A DNA stretch of 64,000 nucleotides from Hyphomicrobium sp. (GCA_016793445.1 JAEUME010000018.1:418071-482070); one strand, 5' to 3'. Positions 25,680-36,480 are shown, counted from the first letter of the stretch. Translations and numbers: made by a program. Notes: generated by a model not told the origin, from the sequence alone.

Positions 25680-25967
25680 ATGAAGCTCAAGTATCTCGTC
25701 ATTTTCGCTACCGCGTTCGCCGTTTTGCTGCCGATGCAACCTGTTGATGCGGTCGCCAAGGCGAAGAACCAGCCCTTGCGCGGCGTCATCTACGGCAAGC
25801 AGCGGCGTGTCGGCGGCTACAAGTACAAGTACGTCGACGGCATCGACACCCGCAAATTTACGGACCCCTCGATGTCGCTCCGCAGCCAGGGTTCTCCGTT
25901 CGACAACGACTTCTTCTTCGAGACGCCGCGGCCGCCCTTTGGGGGCTATACGCCTTACATGCATTAA
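25680..25967 (+). CDS. Small exported aromatic-rich protein of unknown function
   Basis: I do not recognise this gene. The 95-residue product has a signal peptide (MKLKY, hydrophobic core, cut near PVDA) and a mature part of about 70 residues. The mature part is rich in lysine, tyrosine, glycine and phenylalanine, including GGYKYKYVDG and a terminal PPFGGYTPYMH. There is no cysteine. The in-frame ATG seven codons upstream would spoil the signal peptide, so 25680 is preferred, although a strong ribosome-binding site is not evident (GAGGGCC lies close). It ends 15 bp before the stop of the convergent transporter gene. Periplasmic or surface location is inferred from the signal only. Confidence 0.6.
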   Translation: MKLKYLVIFATAFAVLLPMQPVDAVAKAKNQPLRGVIYGKQRRVGGYKYKYVDGIDTRKFTDPSMSLRSQGSPFDNDFFFETPRPPFGGYTPYMH

Positions 25968-25982
25968 GGGAAGGGTCGCGGC

Positions 25983-26885
25983 TCAGCGTCCCTCGCCCCA
26001 GGTGAACAGCCCGACGCCGATGAGGACGAGGGTAGAACCAACCGCGTCCGCCAACGTGAACGTCTCGCCCAGAATCGCGACCGCCAGTGCAATCGTCACC
26101 AGCGGCGAAACGGTCGAGATCATCGCCACCGATTGGGGCGAAGAGCGCGCAAGCCCTGCATTGATGAGGAAGGTCGGCAGCACGGTTGCGACAACAGCGC
26201 AGCCGGCCGTCAGCCACAGGAAGCGCGAAGGTGCAGAGAAATCGCCCTGCCCGGCGATCGCCTGATGCAGGATGCAGAAGAACGACGCAGTTGCCAGCGC
26301 AATCGACGTAAAGAGTGCGCTGCCCAGCGCCGGCAGCACGCGCTTGGCGAGCAGGTGATGCGCGGCGAACGACAATGCGGCACCCAGCACGAGTAGCGTG
26401 CCCCACACGGTGTCGCGCCCGCCCTCGGGCAGATCGGCGGTGAAGACGAAGGCGAGACCCGCGTAGGTGATCGCGGCGGATGCAAGACCCGTAGGGGTTA
26501 TGCGCGCGCTGCCGAAGGCCGCACCAAGCAACATGATGAAGACTGGATAGGTGAACAGCACCAGCCGTTCGAGTTGCGCGCTGATGTATTGCAGTCCGGC
26601 AAAGTCGAACTGGGAGGCAGCATAGTAGCCCAAAAACCCGGTGATACACGCAAGCACGACTGTGCGGGCCTCTACGGGCGGCGCACCTTCTGCCCGGCGG
26701 CGCTGCACAGCCCACCAGCCGATGGCCAAATAGAAGGGCAGGGCAAAAATCATTCGCCATGCCAGCATGAGGGCCGCGTCCACGCGGTCCTGATAGGCGA
26801 GCTTGATGAAGATCGCCTTGGTGGAAAACAGCGCGGCGCCGCACGCCGACAGGGCATAGCCGATATAGCGGGACTTCGATGACAT
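25983..26885 (-). CDS. EamA/DMT-family transporter
   Basis: This 300-residue integral membrane protein has ten hydrophobic segments arranged as two repeated five-helix EamA units, the standard drug/metabolite transporter layout. Recognisable parts are the N-terminal GYALSACGAALFSTKAIFIK, the middle QLERLVLFTYPVFIML, and the C-terminal STVSPLVTIALAVAILGE, where the family proline and glutamate are kept. Such proteins export metabolites or amino acids; the substrate cannot be told from sequence. It is convergent with the small exported protein gene and is followed upstream by the small coiled-coil protein gene on the same strand, about 110 bp away. Confidence 0.88.
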   Translation of the reverse strand: MSSKSRYIGYALSACGAALFSTKAIFIKLAYQDRVDAALMLAWRMIFALPFYLAIGWWAVQRRRAEGAPPVEARTVVLACITGFLGYYAASQFDFAGLQYISAQLERLVLFTYPVFIMLLGAAFGSARITPTGLASAAITYAGLAFVFTADLPEGGRDTVWGTLLVLGAALSFAAHHLLAKRVLPALGSALFTSIALATASFFCILHQAIAGQGDFSAPSRFLWLTAGCAVVATVLPTFLINAGLARSSPQSVAMISTVSPLVTIALAVAILGETFTLADAVGSTLVLIGVGLFTWGEGR

Positions 26886-26997
26886 CGCGCCTTCTTACAA
26901 GCGGCGATGCCCGCTGTCTCGGACGGGACCCCGCGGCGGAACGCAGCGCTGATATGCACCGCGGGGTGCGCTGCTCGCCGCCACGGGCTGGCTGAGA

Positions 26998-27411
26998 TCA
27001 GTGCCTTGGCGGCGGCGGAGCGCTGAAGGCGAAATCCAGATCATCCTGAATGTTCTGCGCAGCCTGACGCCAATCCGCGCCTGTGCCATTGCCCACTACG
27101 TCGCCGGCGTCGACCGTCTCGGCATTCGCCCGCTTCTGGGCCAACGCAGGTTGGTCGATGGCGGCGCGGATGGCAGAGGGCGTCGGCCGGGCCGGCAGGT
27201 GGCACAACCGCGTCGCAAGCGTCTGCAACTCATCGAGGATCGACTCACGGCGCAACTCGTGCTGAAGGGAAAGATTGCGCAACTCGTGCAGCATCTGATC
27301 GTCAACCCGGCGGATCGCTTCCGCAAGCGCGCGCACCAAGCTGAGCTCTGACTTGGAATTGTTCTCAAGCCGGCTCAGCATCTCTTCGACGGTTTTGGTC
27401 ATTCCGGTCAT
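26998..27411 (-). CDS. Small coiled-coil protein of unknown function
   Basis: I do not recognise this 137-residue protein. The first 70 residues look like a long amphipathic helix or coiled coil (many Glu, Arg, Leu; for example LVRALAEAIRRVDDQML). The rest is alanine and proline-rich, ending in PPPPRH, with a predicted helix near WRQAAQNIQDDLDFAF. There is no signal peptide or membrane segment. Two starts are possible, at 27411 and 27402, and a GGGGGA site lies just upstream. The antisense strand is also open here, but its translation is basic and low in hydrophobic pattern, so this strand is preferred. Confidence 0.5.
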   Translation of the reverse strand: MTGMTKTVEEMLSRLENNSKSELSLVRALAEAIRRVDDQMLHELRNLSLQHELRRESILDELQTLATRLCHLPARPTPSAIRAAIDQPALAQKRANAETVDAGDVVGNGTGADWRQAAQNIQDDLDFAFSAPPPPRH

Positions 27412-27670
27412 TCTAGGGTCCCCCTGGATTGGCGTTCTGAGTGGCCCCGCAATCCTTCAGCGAGTGCGCGATTCGAATGGCCGAAAAAAGTTCAATGGTG
27501 CCATGGCATTATGTTCAGATCGATGTATTGGGAGGGATGCCCGCGCATGCCATGGATTTGGCTACGTGCACTTTTCATTCTGGTTCCTCCGCAAACGCAG
27601 CTTCCGCAAATCGCGGCAGGTGATTAGACTGCAAATTCTCAACGGCAATGCATTCCGCGCCAAGGGTTCC

Positions 27671-28366
27671 ATGAGACTGCGTCTTCCATACATGCTTGCG
27701 GGCCTCCTCTGGCTTGCCCCGTTCGCTGCGCGTGCCGATGTGTTCCAGGCCGATGGCGTGCGTGTTGATCTTCAGATACCGCAAGGGTTCTGCGCGCTCT
27801 CACGCGACAATTTTTTGGAGAAGCCGCATTACGATCTGCAAGAGCGTATGCAGGCGAAAATCAATGGCGTGATGCTCATCGCGTTGCCGTGTGAGGAGAT
27901 CGAAGGGGTGCGCGCCGGCAAACCCTGGAAGCGCTGGGTGATCTGGCTGCTCAATGGTCCACCGGAAAATCACACCAAAATACCACCGGGCATGAGCCGG
28001 CCGGCGGTGACCGAAGAGTTGGCGCGCGCGATGCCAAACATAGACATCGACGCGATCAGCAAGCAGGTCGGCGGCAGCGCGGCCAAGGAAGGCATCGGGC
28101 TCCAATTGCAGACCATGAGCACCATCGGCCAGGATGACCTCGCGCTCTACACGGCGCAGTCCGCCAACGTGAAAGGTGGCGGTGCTGCGCGTCAAATCGC
28201 TGTTGTTACCGGATGGATTGCCATGGAAGGCCGGCTGTTTACGGCCAACGCTTATGCCGATCTGGAAAGCGTGGCGACGGTTGAGGGACTGCTCTCCCAG
28301 ATCAAGGACATGGTAAAGCGCTCAGCAGAAAAAACTGCGGAGGCGGCTGGCAGCACCGCCAAATGA
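27671..28366 (+). CDS. Exported protein of unknown function
   Basis: I do not recognise this gene. The 231-residue product begins with a signal peptide (MRLRLPY, hydrophobic core, cut near AARADV). It continues as a soluble periplasmic-type domain with two cysteines, one in GFCALS and one in LPCEE, that could form a disulfide. A long upstream extension of the frame to 27353 is not needed, because the signal peptide fixes the start at 27671. The stop is 28 bp from that of a convergent cytochrome gene. The middle part alternates strands and helices, but no catalytic motif is visible. Confidence 0.7.
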   Translation: MRLRLPYMLAGLLWLAPFAARADVFQADGVRVDLQIPQGFCALSRDNFLEKPHYDLQERMQAKINGVMLIALPCEEIEGVRAGKPWKRWVIWLLNGPPENHTKIPPGMSRPAVTEELARAMPNIDIDAISKQVGGSAAKEGIGLQLQTMSTIGQDDLALYTAQSANVKGGGAARQIAVVTGWIAMEGRLFTANAYADLESVATVEGLLSQIKDMVKRSAEKTAEAAGSTAK

Positions 28367-28394
28367 GCGGCGCCGACAAGGCACGTGGGCCGGA

Positions 28395-28889
28395 TCAGGG
28401 CGCGGGGACGACGCGATAGGCCGCGTGGCAACTGGTGCAATTGGTCATGATGTCGGCCAGCGCGGTCAACACTTCGGCGCGTGAGGCAGATTTAGCTGCC
28501 CGCCCAGCGAGAACGTCGAACTTCTCGTGCGTGTTGAGGCTCATGGCGGTGAACGCAATCGGAGCCTTCAACGGCACGCTTAGAGGTGTGCCTTGCAGCA
28601 TCTCCGCGCCTGCGCGCTTGGCGTAGTCACGCACGCCGTCTGGTTTGTTGGCGGCGAGCGATTCGGTGATGCCTTGCAGGGCTTCAAGGTATGTGCGCAT
28701 GCCCTGCAGCATGTGTGAGCGCTCCGAGGCCGTCAGTGCGATGGGCTCGCGGCCGTCGTCTCCAGCGGCGTCCGCGACGGCGTTTTGCGCCTTGGCCGGT
28801 GTAGCCTGCTTGCCGGCATCTGCATTGGCGAAGGACAGTCCCGTCAGCAACAGTGCTGAGAGCAGTATGGAAATCTTGGCCGGCCGCAT
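28395..28889 (-). CDS. Periplasmic c-type cytochrome, c556/c' family
   Basis: This 164-residue protein has a signal peptide ending near FANADA. The mature part is mostly helical and carries a single haem-attachment motif CTSCH at residues 151-155, close to the C-terminus. That position is characteristic of the four-helix cytochrome c' / c556 family. The methionine in ERSHMLQGM could be the sixth ligand, as in c556. Such proteins carry electrons or bind NO and other gases. It is not next to an obvious partner enzyme; the gene is convergent with an unknown exported protein gene. Whether it serves the sulfide dehydrogenase at the left end is open. Confidence 0.82.
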   Translation of the reverse strand: MRPAKISILLSALLLTGLSFANADAGKQATPAKAQNAVADAAGDDGREPIALTASERSHMLQGMRTYLEALQGITESLAANKPDGVRDYAKRAGAEMLQGTPLSVPLKAPIAFTAMSLNTHEKFDVLAGRAAKSASRAEVLTALADIMTNCTSCHAAYRVVPAP

Positions 28890-29031
28890 GTTGGCATCCC
28901 ATCCTTTTTCGAACGACGCCCCTTGAGACGTCGGTTGTGCGAAAAGGATGTCGTGAGTCCCTGTCGGATGCTTTGATGTTGGTCAGCGCGCCCACGGTGC
29001 CTGTGGAAAGCTCAAAGCCCTAACGGCTGGT

Positions 29032-29787
29032 TCAAGCGTCGGGCGCGTGGGCAGGCGCTATCGACCGGTCTTTGCGCCACTCGCGGTAATTCACGATCTC
29101 GCCGTTGCTTTCGCAGTCCGGGGATGCCAGTTCCAGGAACAGCGGAACCAGATCTTCAGGGGCGGGCAATATGCCAGGATCTTCGCCCGGAAAAGCCTTC
29201 GCGCGCATGGTCGTACGGGTGGCCCCGGGATTGATCAGATTGGCACGCACGCTGGTGTTCTCCACTTCGTGCGACCAAGTCTTCACCATGGCTTCGAGGC
29301 CGGCTTTCGATGCCGCATACGGCCCCCAATAGGCATATTTTCCACTCGCCGCCCCCGAGGTGACGAACACCGCGCGGCCCGCGTCCGACCTTTGCAACAG
29401 GGGATCGAGGGAACGTATCAGCCGCCAGTTGGCATTGAGGTTGATATCGATCGTCTGCGTCCAGCCATCTTCGGTAACGTGCGCCAATGGCGAAAGCGGT
29501 CCCAAGACGCCCGCGTTGGCAATCAGAATGTCGAGCTTCTGCCAGCGCTGGTAGATTGTCGGACCAAGCTGGTCGATCTTGTCGCCCTTCCTGAGATCGA
29601 GCTGCAGTAGCGTCGCCGAGCCGCCCATCGTCTGGATCTCATCGTCCAGGCTTTCAAGGCCCGGCAGCGAGCGCGCCGTGATAATGACGTGAGCGCCGGC
29701 CTTCGCCAGTCCCAGCGCAACTGCCCGGCCGATACCGCGCGAAGCACCGGTGATGAGAGCGAGGCGGTCTTTAAAAGGCGAAGTCAT
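29032..29787 (-). CDS. Short-chain dehydrogenase/reductase (YciK-like)
   Basis: This 251-residue protein is a classical SDR oxidoreductase. It has the cofactor motif TGASRGIGRA, NAG in the fourth strand (LIANAGVLG), the catalytic serine in FVTSGAASG, and the YxxxK motif in YAASKAG. Basic residues after the second strand (TARSL) suggest NADP(H). The overall sequence is closest in style to E. coli YciK, whose substrate is not well defined. An in-frame GTG one codon upstream is ignored in favour of the ATG. It follows purF on the same strand with a 39-bp gap and could be its downstream operon member. Confidence 0.85.
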   Translation of the reverse strand: MTSPFKDRLALITGASRGIGRAVALGLAKAGAHVIITARSLPGLESLDDEIQTMGGSATLLQLDLRKGDKIDQLGPTIYQRWQKLDILIANAGVLGPLSPLAHVTEDGWTQTIDINLNANWRLIRSLDPLLQRSDAGRAVFVTSGAASGKYAYWGPYAASKAGLEAMVKTWSHEVENTSVRANLINPGATRTTMRAKAFPGEDPGILPAPEDLVPLFLELASPDCESNGEIVNYREWRKDRSIAPAHAPDA

Positions 29788-29826
29788 CACGACATATCCG
29801 GTTTGGAAAAATCAGACCAGCGGACA

Positions 29827-31344
29827 CTAGCCGACTTCGGCCAGCAGCGAGAGCTGCTTGGGCAGCGATTCCCCCGACTGATCGGTAAGCTCGGTGGGGT
29901 ATTCGCCGGTGAAGCAATGGTCGGTGAACTGCGGTGCGCGCGGATCGCGCGCTTCCACGCCCACCGCGCGATAAATACCGTTGACGGAAAGAAAAGCGAG
30001 GCTGTCTGCGCCCATGAACTGCCGCATGCCTTCCAGATCGAGGTTGGCGGCCAGCAGATCCTGCTTGCGCGGAGTATCTATGCCGTAGAAATCAGGATGC
30101 GTGATGGGGGGAGAAGATATGCGCATGTGGACCTCACGCGCACCAGCCTCATACATCAACTGAACGATCTTCTTTGAAGTCGTGCCACGCACTACGGAGT
30201 CATCGACAAGCACGATGGAATTGCCGCGAATGACGGAAGAGTTGGCCGAGTGCTTGAGCTTGACGCCAAGCTGGCGAATGCGCTGCTCAGGCTCGATGAA
30301 GGTGCGCCCGACATAGTGATTGCGGATAATGCCGAGTTCGAACGGGATTCCGCTTTCCTGCGAGAAGCCGATCGCGGCGGGTACGCCGGAATCGGGAATA
30401 GGCACGATGACATCCGCATTGGCGGGAGCTTCGCACGCAAGCTGGATGCCCATCTGCTTGCGAATGTCATAAACAGTGCGGCCACCGACGATGCTGTCGG
30501 GACGCGCGAAGTAGATGTATTCGAAGATGCACGGGCGCGCGGGGCGCTTCGGAAACGGGCGATGGCTTTCCAGACCCTGGTCGGTGATGACGACAACTTC
30601 ACCATTCTCGACTTCGCGAAGAAATTCCGCGCCCACCATATCGAGTGCGCAGGTCTCGGAGGCGACGACATACGAGACGCCGAGACGGCCGATAACCAGC
30701 GGGCGAATGCCGATGGGGTCACGTGCGGCGATCATGACATCATTTGTCAGGCATACGAGAGCATAGGAGCCTTCGACCTGGCGGATCGCGTCAACGAGGC
30801 GCTCGACGACCCGGCGCTTCTTGGAGCGCGACAGCAGGTGCAGGATGACTTCCGTGTCGGACGTCGATTGGCAGATGGCGCCTGATGAAATGAGTTCACG
30901 CCGCAGCGTGAGAGCATTGGTGAGGTTGCCGTTATGGGCGACGGCGAAGCCGCCTGTATCAATGTCGGCGAACAACGGCTGCACGTTGCGGATCATCGCT
31001 TCGCCGGTTGTGGAGTAGCGGTTGTGGCCGATGGCCATACGGCCCTTCAAGCGGGCGAGGACATCGGCGCGCGAGAAGTTCTCGCCAACGAGCCCCATGC
31101 GGCGCTCGGAATGGAACTGGCGTCCGTCGTAGCTGACGATACCGCACGCTTCCTGGCCCCGGTGTTGGAGAGCGTGCAGGCCGAGCGCGGCGATGGCGGC
31201 TGCATCGGGATGGTTAAAGATGCCGAAGACGCCGCATTCCTCGCGCAGCCGGTCGTCACCGTAGCGCGTGAAGGTCAACCCATCGATTTCGATGGATGAG
31301 GGCTCATTGCCAAGTCCTTCGCCGGAAACGGTCTTAAAGGTCAT
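29827..31344 (-). CDS. purF: Amidophosphoribosyltransferase
   Basis: PurF makes phosphoribosylamine from PRPP and glutamine, the first step of purine synthesis. The 505-residue protein has an N-terminal propeptide of 36 residues, then the glutamine-amidotransferase domain that begins at C37 in REECGVFGIF. The C-terminal phosphoribosyltransferase domain has the PRPP motif VLVDDSVVRGTT. A GTG two codons upstream would overlap the GGGAGGT ribosome-binding site, so the ATG at 31344 is the correct start. cvpA lies immediately upstream in the same direction, about 100 bp away. The same neighbours are found in E. coli. The propeptide is removed to free the catalytic cysteine. Confidence 0.96.
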   Translation of the reverse strand: MTFKTVSGEGLGNEPSSIEIDGLTFTRYGDDRLREECGVFGIFNHPDAAAIAALGLHALQHRGQEACGIVSYDGRQFHSERRMGLVGENFSRADVLARLKGRMAIGHNRYSTTGEAMIRNVQPLFADIDTGGFAVAHNGNLTNALTLRRELISSGAICQSTSDTEVILHLLSRSKKRRVVERLVDAIRQVEGSYALVCLTNDVMIAARDPIGIRPLVIGRLGVSYVVASETCALDMVGAEFLREVENGEVVVITDQGLESHRPFPKRPARPCIFEYIYFARPDSIVGGRTVYDIRKQMGIQLACEAPANADVIVPIPDSGVPAAIGFSQESGIPFELGIIRNHYVGRTFIEPEQRIRQLGVKLKHSANSSVIRGNSIVLVDDSVVRGTTSKKIVQLMYEAGAREVHMRISSPPITHPDFYGIDTPRKQDLLAANLDLEGMRQFMGADSLAFLSVNGIYRAVGVEARDPRAPQFTDHCFTGEYPTELTDQSGESLPKQLSLLAEVG

Positions 31345-31443
31345 GGGCACCTCCCGCAGCTCGCTGGCCCCAGCTTCTACGCCCGAAGACGCGGCCGGGG
31401 CAAGATGCCCGATGGCTGCCCCCCTCCAAAACCGGGGACGGGA

Positions 31444-32079
31444 TCAGCCTTTGCGTGCGACGCTGATATAATAGCGTTCCGCCCCGATGGCCAGGGCGAC
31501 GATGCGTCCCTGCGTCCCAAGCGACCCTTGCTGCTCGCCCGGAGGCGGGGCCGGCGGGTTGGTCAGCGAGGACGGGGCATATTGCACGAGGATTGAGCGG
31601 ATCGTGTCGCCGGTGCTCTTGATGGTGGGCAGGAACCACGCATTGCGCACCCAGGGGAAGTGCGCCTCTTCGTTGGGCTGGAACGACTGATAAAACATGT
31701 AGGGAATGACGATCAGGATGAAGCCCCGGGCCGCTCCGAACAGGAAGCCGAGTACCCGATCCACCATGCCGACCCGGCTGTCCAATATCGCATCCGAAAT
31801 GCGCGCGGTGATCAAGTGAACCACGATGAGCACGATGAGGGCCGCAACAAGCGCCACAACCGCCAGGGCAATTTGCGGCGGCAGCCCGGTTTGGGTCGCA
31901 ACGTCCGCTGACAGATCTTTCTTCGTGAAGAAGATCCAGGCGCCCACACCCGCTGCGGCAATCCAGGAAAGGATGGACAGCAACTCGCGGGCAAGCCCCC
32001 TGTACATGGCCAGAAGCCCGGAGATGAAGCAGACCGCGAGGACCGCGGCGTCGAGGTAAGTCAGGCTGGAGCCGTCCAT
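31444..32079 (-). CDS. cvpA: CvpA family membrane protein
   Basis: CvpA is an inner-membrane protein named for a role in colicin V production and linked to envelope-stress and bile resistance; its biochemical function is not clear. From the ATG at 32079 the protein has 211 residues. Four hydrophobic segments sit in the first 160 residues (for example LDAAVLAVCFISGLLAMYRG), with the family motif RGLARELLSILSWIAA and a second GFLFGAARGFILI. A soluble tail follows. An AGAGGGA site lies about ten bases upstream; an in-frame upstream start at 32160 has no support. It precedes purF, as in many proteobacteria, and the gene for RadA lies just before it. Confidence 0.88.
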   Translation of the reverse strand: MDGSSLTYLDAAVLAVCFISGLLAMYRGLARELLSILSWIAAAGVGAWIFFTKKDLSADVATQTGLPPQIALAVVALVAALIVLIVVHLITARISDAILDSRVGMVDRVLGFLFGAARGFILIVIPYMFYQSFQPNEEAHFPWVRNAWFLPTIKSTGDTIRSILVQYAPSSLTNPPAPPPGEQQGSLGTQGRIVALAIGAERYYISVARKG

Positions 32080-32169
32080 GTGCGGCGATCCCTCTGTTGA
32101 TCTATTACCCCAGGCCCCCGCGCACCGGCCGTATGCAATCCGATGCGGCGTTCCCTGCACGTTTTATCG

Positions 32170-33546
<1,377 letters not shown>

Positions 33547-33552
33547 AGCGCG

Positions 33553-34770
33553 TCAGCTCTCCGCGCCGGCTTCGATATAGCGTCGCGCGAAGCGCGCACC
33601 GAGTCGCGTCAGAATTTCATAACCGATGGTGCCTGCCGCAAAGCCCGCATCCTCGATGGTCAAACCCGCACCCAATAGGATCGCATCATCCCCGGCAGCG
33701 AGGGCCCCGGCGGGCAGATCCGTGACGTCGGCCGTAATAAGATCCATGGAGACGCGGCCCACGATGGGGACCTTGTGCCCCGCGATCAGGACGTGACCGC
33801 ACGCGACCCCGTCCGAAGAGCTCGCCGAGCGCGGTACGCCATCGGCGTATCCGGCAGCGATGGTGGCGATACGGCTGGGCCGGCTCGCCCGCCAGCTTGC
33901 GGCATAGCCCACGCTCTCGCCGGGCGCCACATCGTTGACGGCAAGGATTCGTGCCGTGACGGTGAGAACAGGAGCAACCGGGGCGGCATTCGAGATGCTC
34001 GCCTGACCGCCGTAGAGGGCGTAACCCGGACGCACCAGATCGAAGTGGTAGGCCGGACCGAGCATGAGGCCGTCGGAGGCCGCAAGCGAGCGCGGTGTTC
34101 TGGGAAACAGCGTGGTCAGCGTTTCAAACGCCAGCAATTGATCTCGGTTCTTCGGATCGGTCGGATTATCGGCGCAGGCAAGGTGGCTCATCACCAGGCG
34201 CACATCAATGCCTGACATCAGCGCCCCGTCGGCCGCAAGACGGCGCGCGTCGCGTGCGGTAAGACCGAGCCGGTTCAAGCCGCTATCGATATGCAACCCG
34301 CAAGGCAGCGGGTGGCCGAGCCGCGCGCCCAGACGCGCCCACGTTTCAATGTCGGTGAGCGTGGACAAGACCGGCAAGATCGCATCGCGCGCAAAACTCT
34401 CGGCAGAGCCAGGCAGCAGGCCATCGAGCGCGTAGATGTCGGCTTGCGGCGCGAGGCGGCGCGCTTGGTGGCCTTCCTGGGGCGTGGCGATGAAAAACAC
34501 CGTGCACCCGGCACGGACAAGTGTAGGGATTACGCGATCCGCACCCAGGCCGTACGCATTGGCCTTGATGACCGCGGCGCAGCGGGCAGGAGCGACAAGA
34601 TCGGCCAGCCCCATCCAGTTGCGGGCCAACTGATCCAGATTGATCGTCACACATCCCGTTGCCGCGGCATCCGGCACGCGCAGAAACGACGCAGGCCCGC
34701 GCTCTTCGCGTTGGGCCTCATCGCCGGAAAGCGGCGGGCTCGTCATCATGCGCCTTGCGGAATTCGACAT
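33553..34770 (-). CDS. alr: Alanine racemase
   Basis: Alr interconverts L- and D-alanine, supplying D-Ala for peptidoglycan. From the chosen ATG the protein has 405 residues: an unstructured N-terminal 35, then the PLP-binding TIM barrel with the cofactor lysine K69 in AAVIKANAYGLGADR, and the C-terminal beta domain. The frame stays open to 34932, but an earlier start would overlap dnaB by more than 100 bp. The ATG at 34770 has a GAGGGAAAA site. A later ATG at 34746 is also possible. The gene lies between dnaB and radA with gaps of 55 bp and 6 bp. Conserved pieces include RPGYALYGG and VGRVSMDLI. Confidence 0.93.
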   Translation of the reverse strand: MSNSARRMMTSPPLSGDEAQREERGPASFLRVPDAAATGCVTINLDQLARNWMGLADLVAPARCAAVIKANAYGLGADRVIPTLVRAGCTVFFIATPQEGHQARRLAPQADIYALDGLLPGSAESFARDAILPVLSTLTDIETWARLGARLGHPLPCGLHIDSGLNRLGLTARDARRLAADGALMSGIDVRLVMSHLACADNPTDPKNRDQLLAFETLTTLFPRTPRSLAASDGLMLGPAYHFDLVRPGYALYGGQASISNAAPVAPVLTVTARILAVNDVAPGESVGYAASWRASRPSRIATIAAGYADGVPRSASSSDGVACGHVLIAGHKVPIVGRVSMDLITADVTDLPAGALAAGDDAILLGAGLTIEDAGFAAGTIGYEILTRLGARFARRYIEAGAES

Positions 34771-34825
34771 CGCAGTTTTCCCTCTTTCCCCGCACGGCTG
34801 GCGCGGTGAAAGCGGAGACCTTCTA

Positions 34826-36334
34826 TCATCTTTCGGGCAGCATATAGTCCTTGGCGAGGTTGCCGAAGCGCGTGAATTGGCCTTCGAACGCCAGTTCGAC
34901 CGTTCCGACCGGGCCGTGGCGCTGCTTCCCAATAATGACTTCCGCCTTGCCGGAGACCTGGCTCATCTTGGTCATCCACTCGGCGAACTCCGGCGTGCCT
35001 TCGGACGGCTTGGTGCGCTCCACGTAATATTCTTCACGGAACACGAACATGACGACGTCGGCGTCCTGCTCGATGGAGCCTGATTCGCGCAGGTCGGAGA
35101 GCTGAGGGCGTTTGTCTTCGCGCGTTTCGACCTGTCGCGAGAGCTGGGAGAGCGCAATGACCGGCACCGTGAGTTCCTTGGCCAGCGCCTTGAGGCCCGT
35201 CGTGATCTCGGTGATCTCCTGAACGCGGTTGGCGTCGCCTTTTTTGGAACCTGCCAGCAGCTGGAGGTAGTCCACCACCAGCAAGTCGAGGCCGTGCTGA
35301 CGCTTCAATTTGCGGGCGCGGGCGGAAAGCTGGGCGATCGTGATGCCGCCGGTCTGGTCGATGAACAGCGGAATGCGCGACATTTCGGCGGCCGTCTCGG
35401 AGAGGCGGCGGAACTCCTGCTCATCGATCATGCCGCGCCGGATCTTCTCAGACGAGATCTCCGCCTGTTCGGCGAGAATACGGGTCGCGAGTTGTTCGGC
35501 CGACATTTCGAGCGAGAAGAAACCGACGATGCCGCCGTCCGCGACGTGCGGCAGGCCGTCGGGCCCCGGCTCGGTGCGATAGGCCCTCGCCACATTATAG
35601 GCGATGTTGGTGGCCAGCGCCGTCTTGCCCATCGAAGGACGGCCGGCAAGGATGATCAAATCCGAACGCTGCAAACCCCCGAGTTTGTGGTCAAGATCCG
35701 ACAGTCCCGTTGAAGCGCCAGAAAGGTGGCCAGCGCGTTGAAACGCACTGTTGGCCATGTTGATGGCAGTTACGAGCGCAGTTTGAAAACTTTCGAAGCC
35801 CTGCCCGTATTTGTTCTGTTCAGCAAGGGAGTAGAGGCGGCCTTCCGCTTCTTCGATTTGCGTGCGCGGCGGCTGATCGATGGCACTGTCATAGGCCGTG
35901 TTGACCATGTCCTCGCCGATCACGATCAACGCGCGGCGCGTCGCCAGGTCATAGATCGTGCGGCCGTACTCGGCCGCGTTGATGATTGTGGTGGCGTTGG
36001 CCGCCAGCCGGCCCAGGTATTGAGGCACGCTGGTGTTGGCGTCGATAGGCTCGGTGTTCTCGAAGAACGACTTCACCGTCACGGGCGACGCGAGTTTGCC
36101 GGCGTGGATGAGGGTGGCCACCGTTTCATAGATTCGCGCGTGCAGCGGATCGAAGAAATGCGCTGGCGTCAGGAAGCTTGAAACGCGGTCGAGGGCCTCG
36201 TTGTTGACGAGGATCGCGCCGAGCAGAGCCTGCTCGGCTTCGATGTTGTGGGGAGCCTGGCGAAACGACAACGGCTGGTCGGCGGCGGCCGCTTCGCGGA
36301 GCTTTTCGGTCAGAAGGACTGCGGGATTTGCCAT
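34826..36334 (-). CDS. dnaB: Replicative DNA helicase DnaB
   Basis: DnaB is the hexameric 5'-to-3' helicase at the replication fork. The 502-residue protein has the N-terminal helical domain (PHNIEAEQALLGAIL) that binds DnaG primase, a linker, and a RecA-like core. The core carries Walker A GRPSMGKTALATN, Walker B LLVVDYLQLL and the ALSQLSRQVE segment. No intein or insertion is present. In this arrangement dnaB, alr and radA run in the same direction, a common order in Hyphomicrobiales, where rpsF-rplI usually lies just upstream. Here the second cyclopropane synthase gene lies between rplI and dnaB. Confidence 0.96.
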   Translation of the reverse strand: MANPAVLLTEKLREAAAADQPLSFRQAPHNIEAEQALLGAILVNNEALDRVSSFLTPAHFFDPLHARIYETVATLIHAGKLASPVTVKSFFENTEPIDANTSVPQYLGRLAANATTIINAAEYGRTIYDLATRRALIVIGEDMVNTAYDSAIDQPPRTQIEEAEGRLYSLAEQNKYGQGFESFQTALVTAINMANSAFQRAGHLSGASTGLSDLDHKLGGLQRSDLIILAGRPSMGKTALATNIAYNVARAYRTEPGPDGLPHVADGGIVGFFSLEMSAEQLATRILAEQAEISSEKIRRGMIDEQEFRRLSETAAEMSRIPLFIDQTGGITIAQLSARARKLKRQHGLDLLVVDYLQLLAGSKKGDANRVQEITEITTGLKALAKELTVPVIALSQLSRQVETREDKRPQLSDLRESGSIEQDADVVMFVFREEYYVERTKPSEGTPEFAEWMTKMSQVSGKAEVIIGKQRHGPVGTVELAFEGQFTRFGNLAKDYMLPER

Positions 36335-36480
36335 GGGGGCAAGCTAGCCGATTCACTCCGCGCTGCCTTCGCCAACTGGTCAGGGCAGGGGACGATGTCC
36401 CCGGTTTGCACACCCAGCAGCAGAGCCGCGCGCTTTTTGATTGAAGCGAGACGAATCACGCGCGGTTGCTTGCCGAACAG

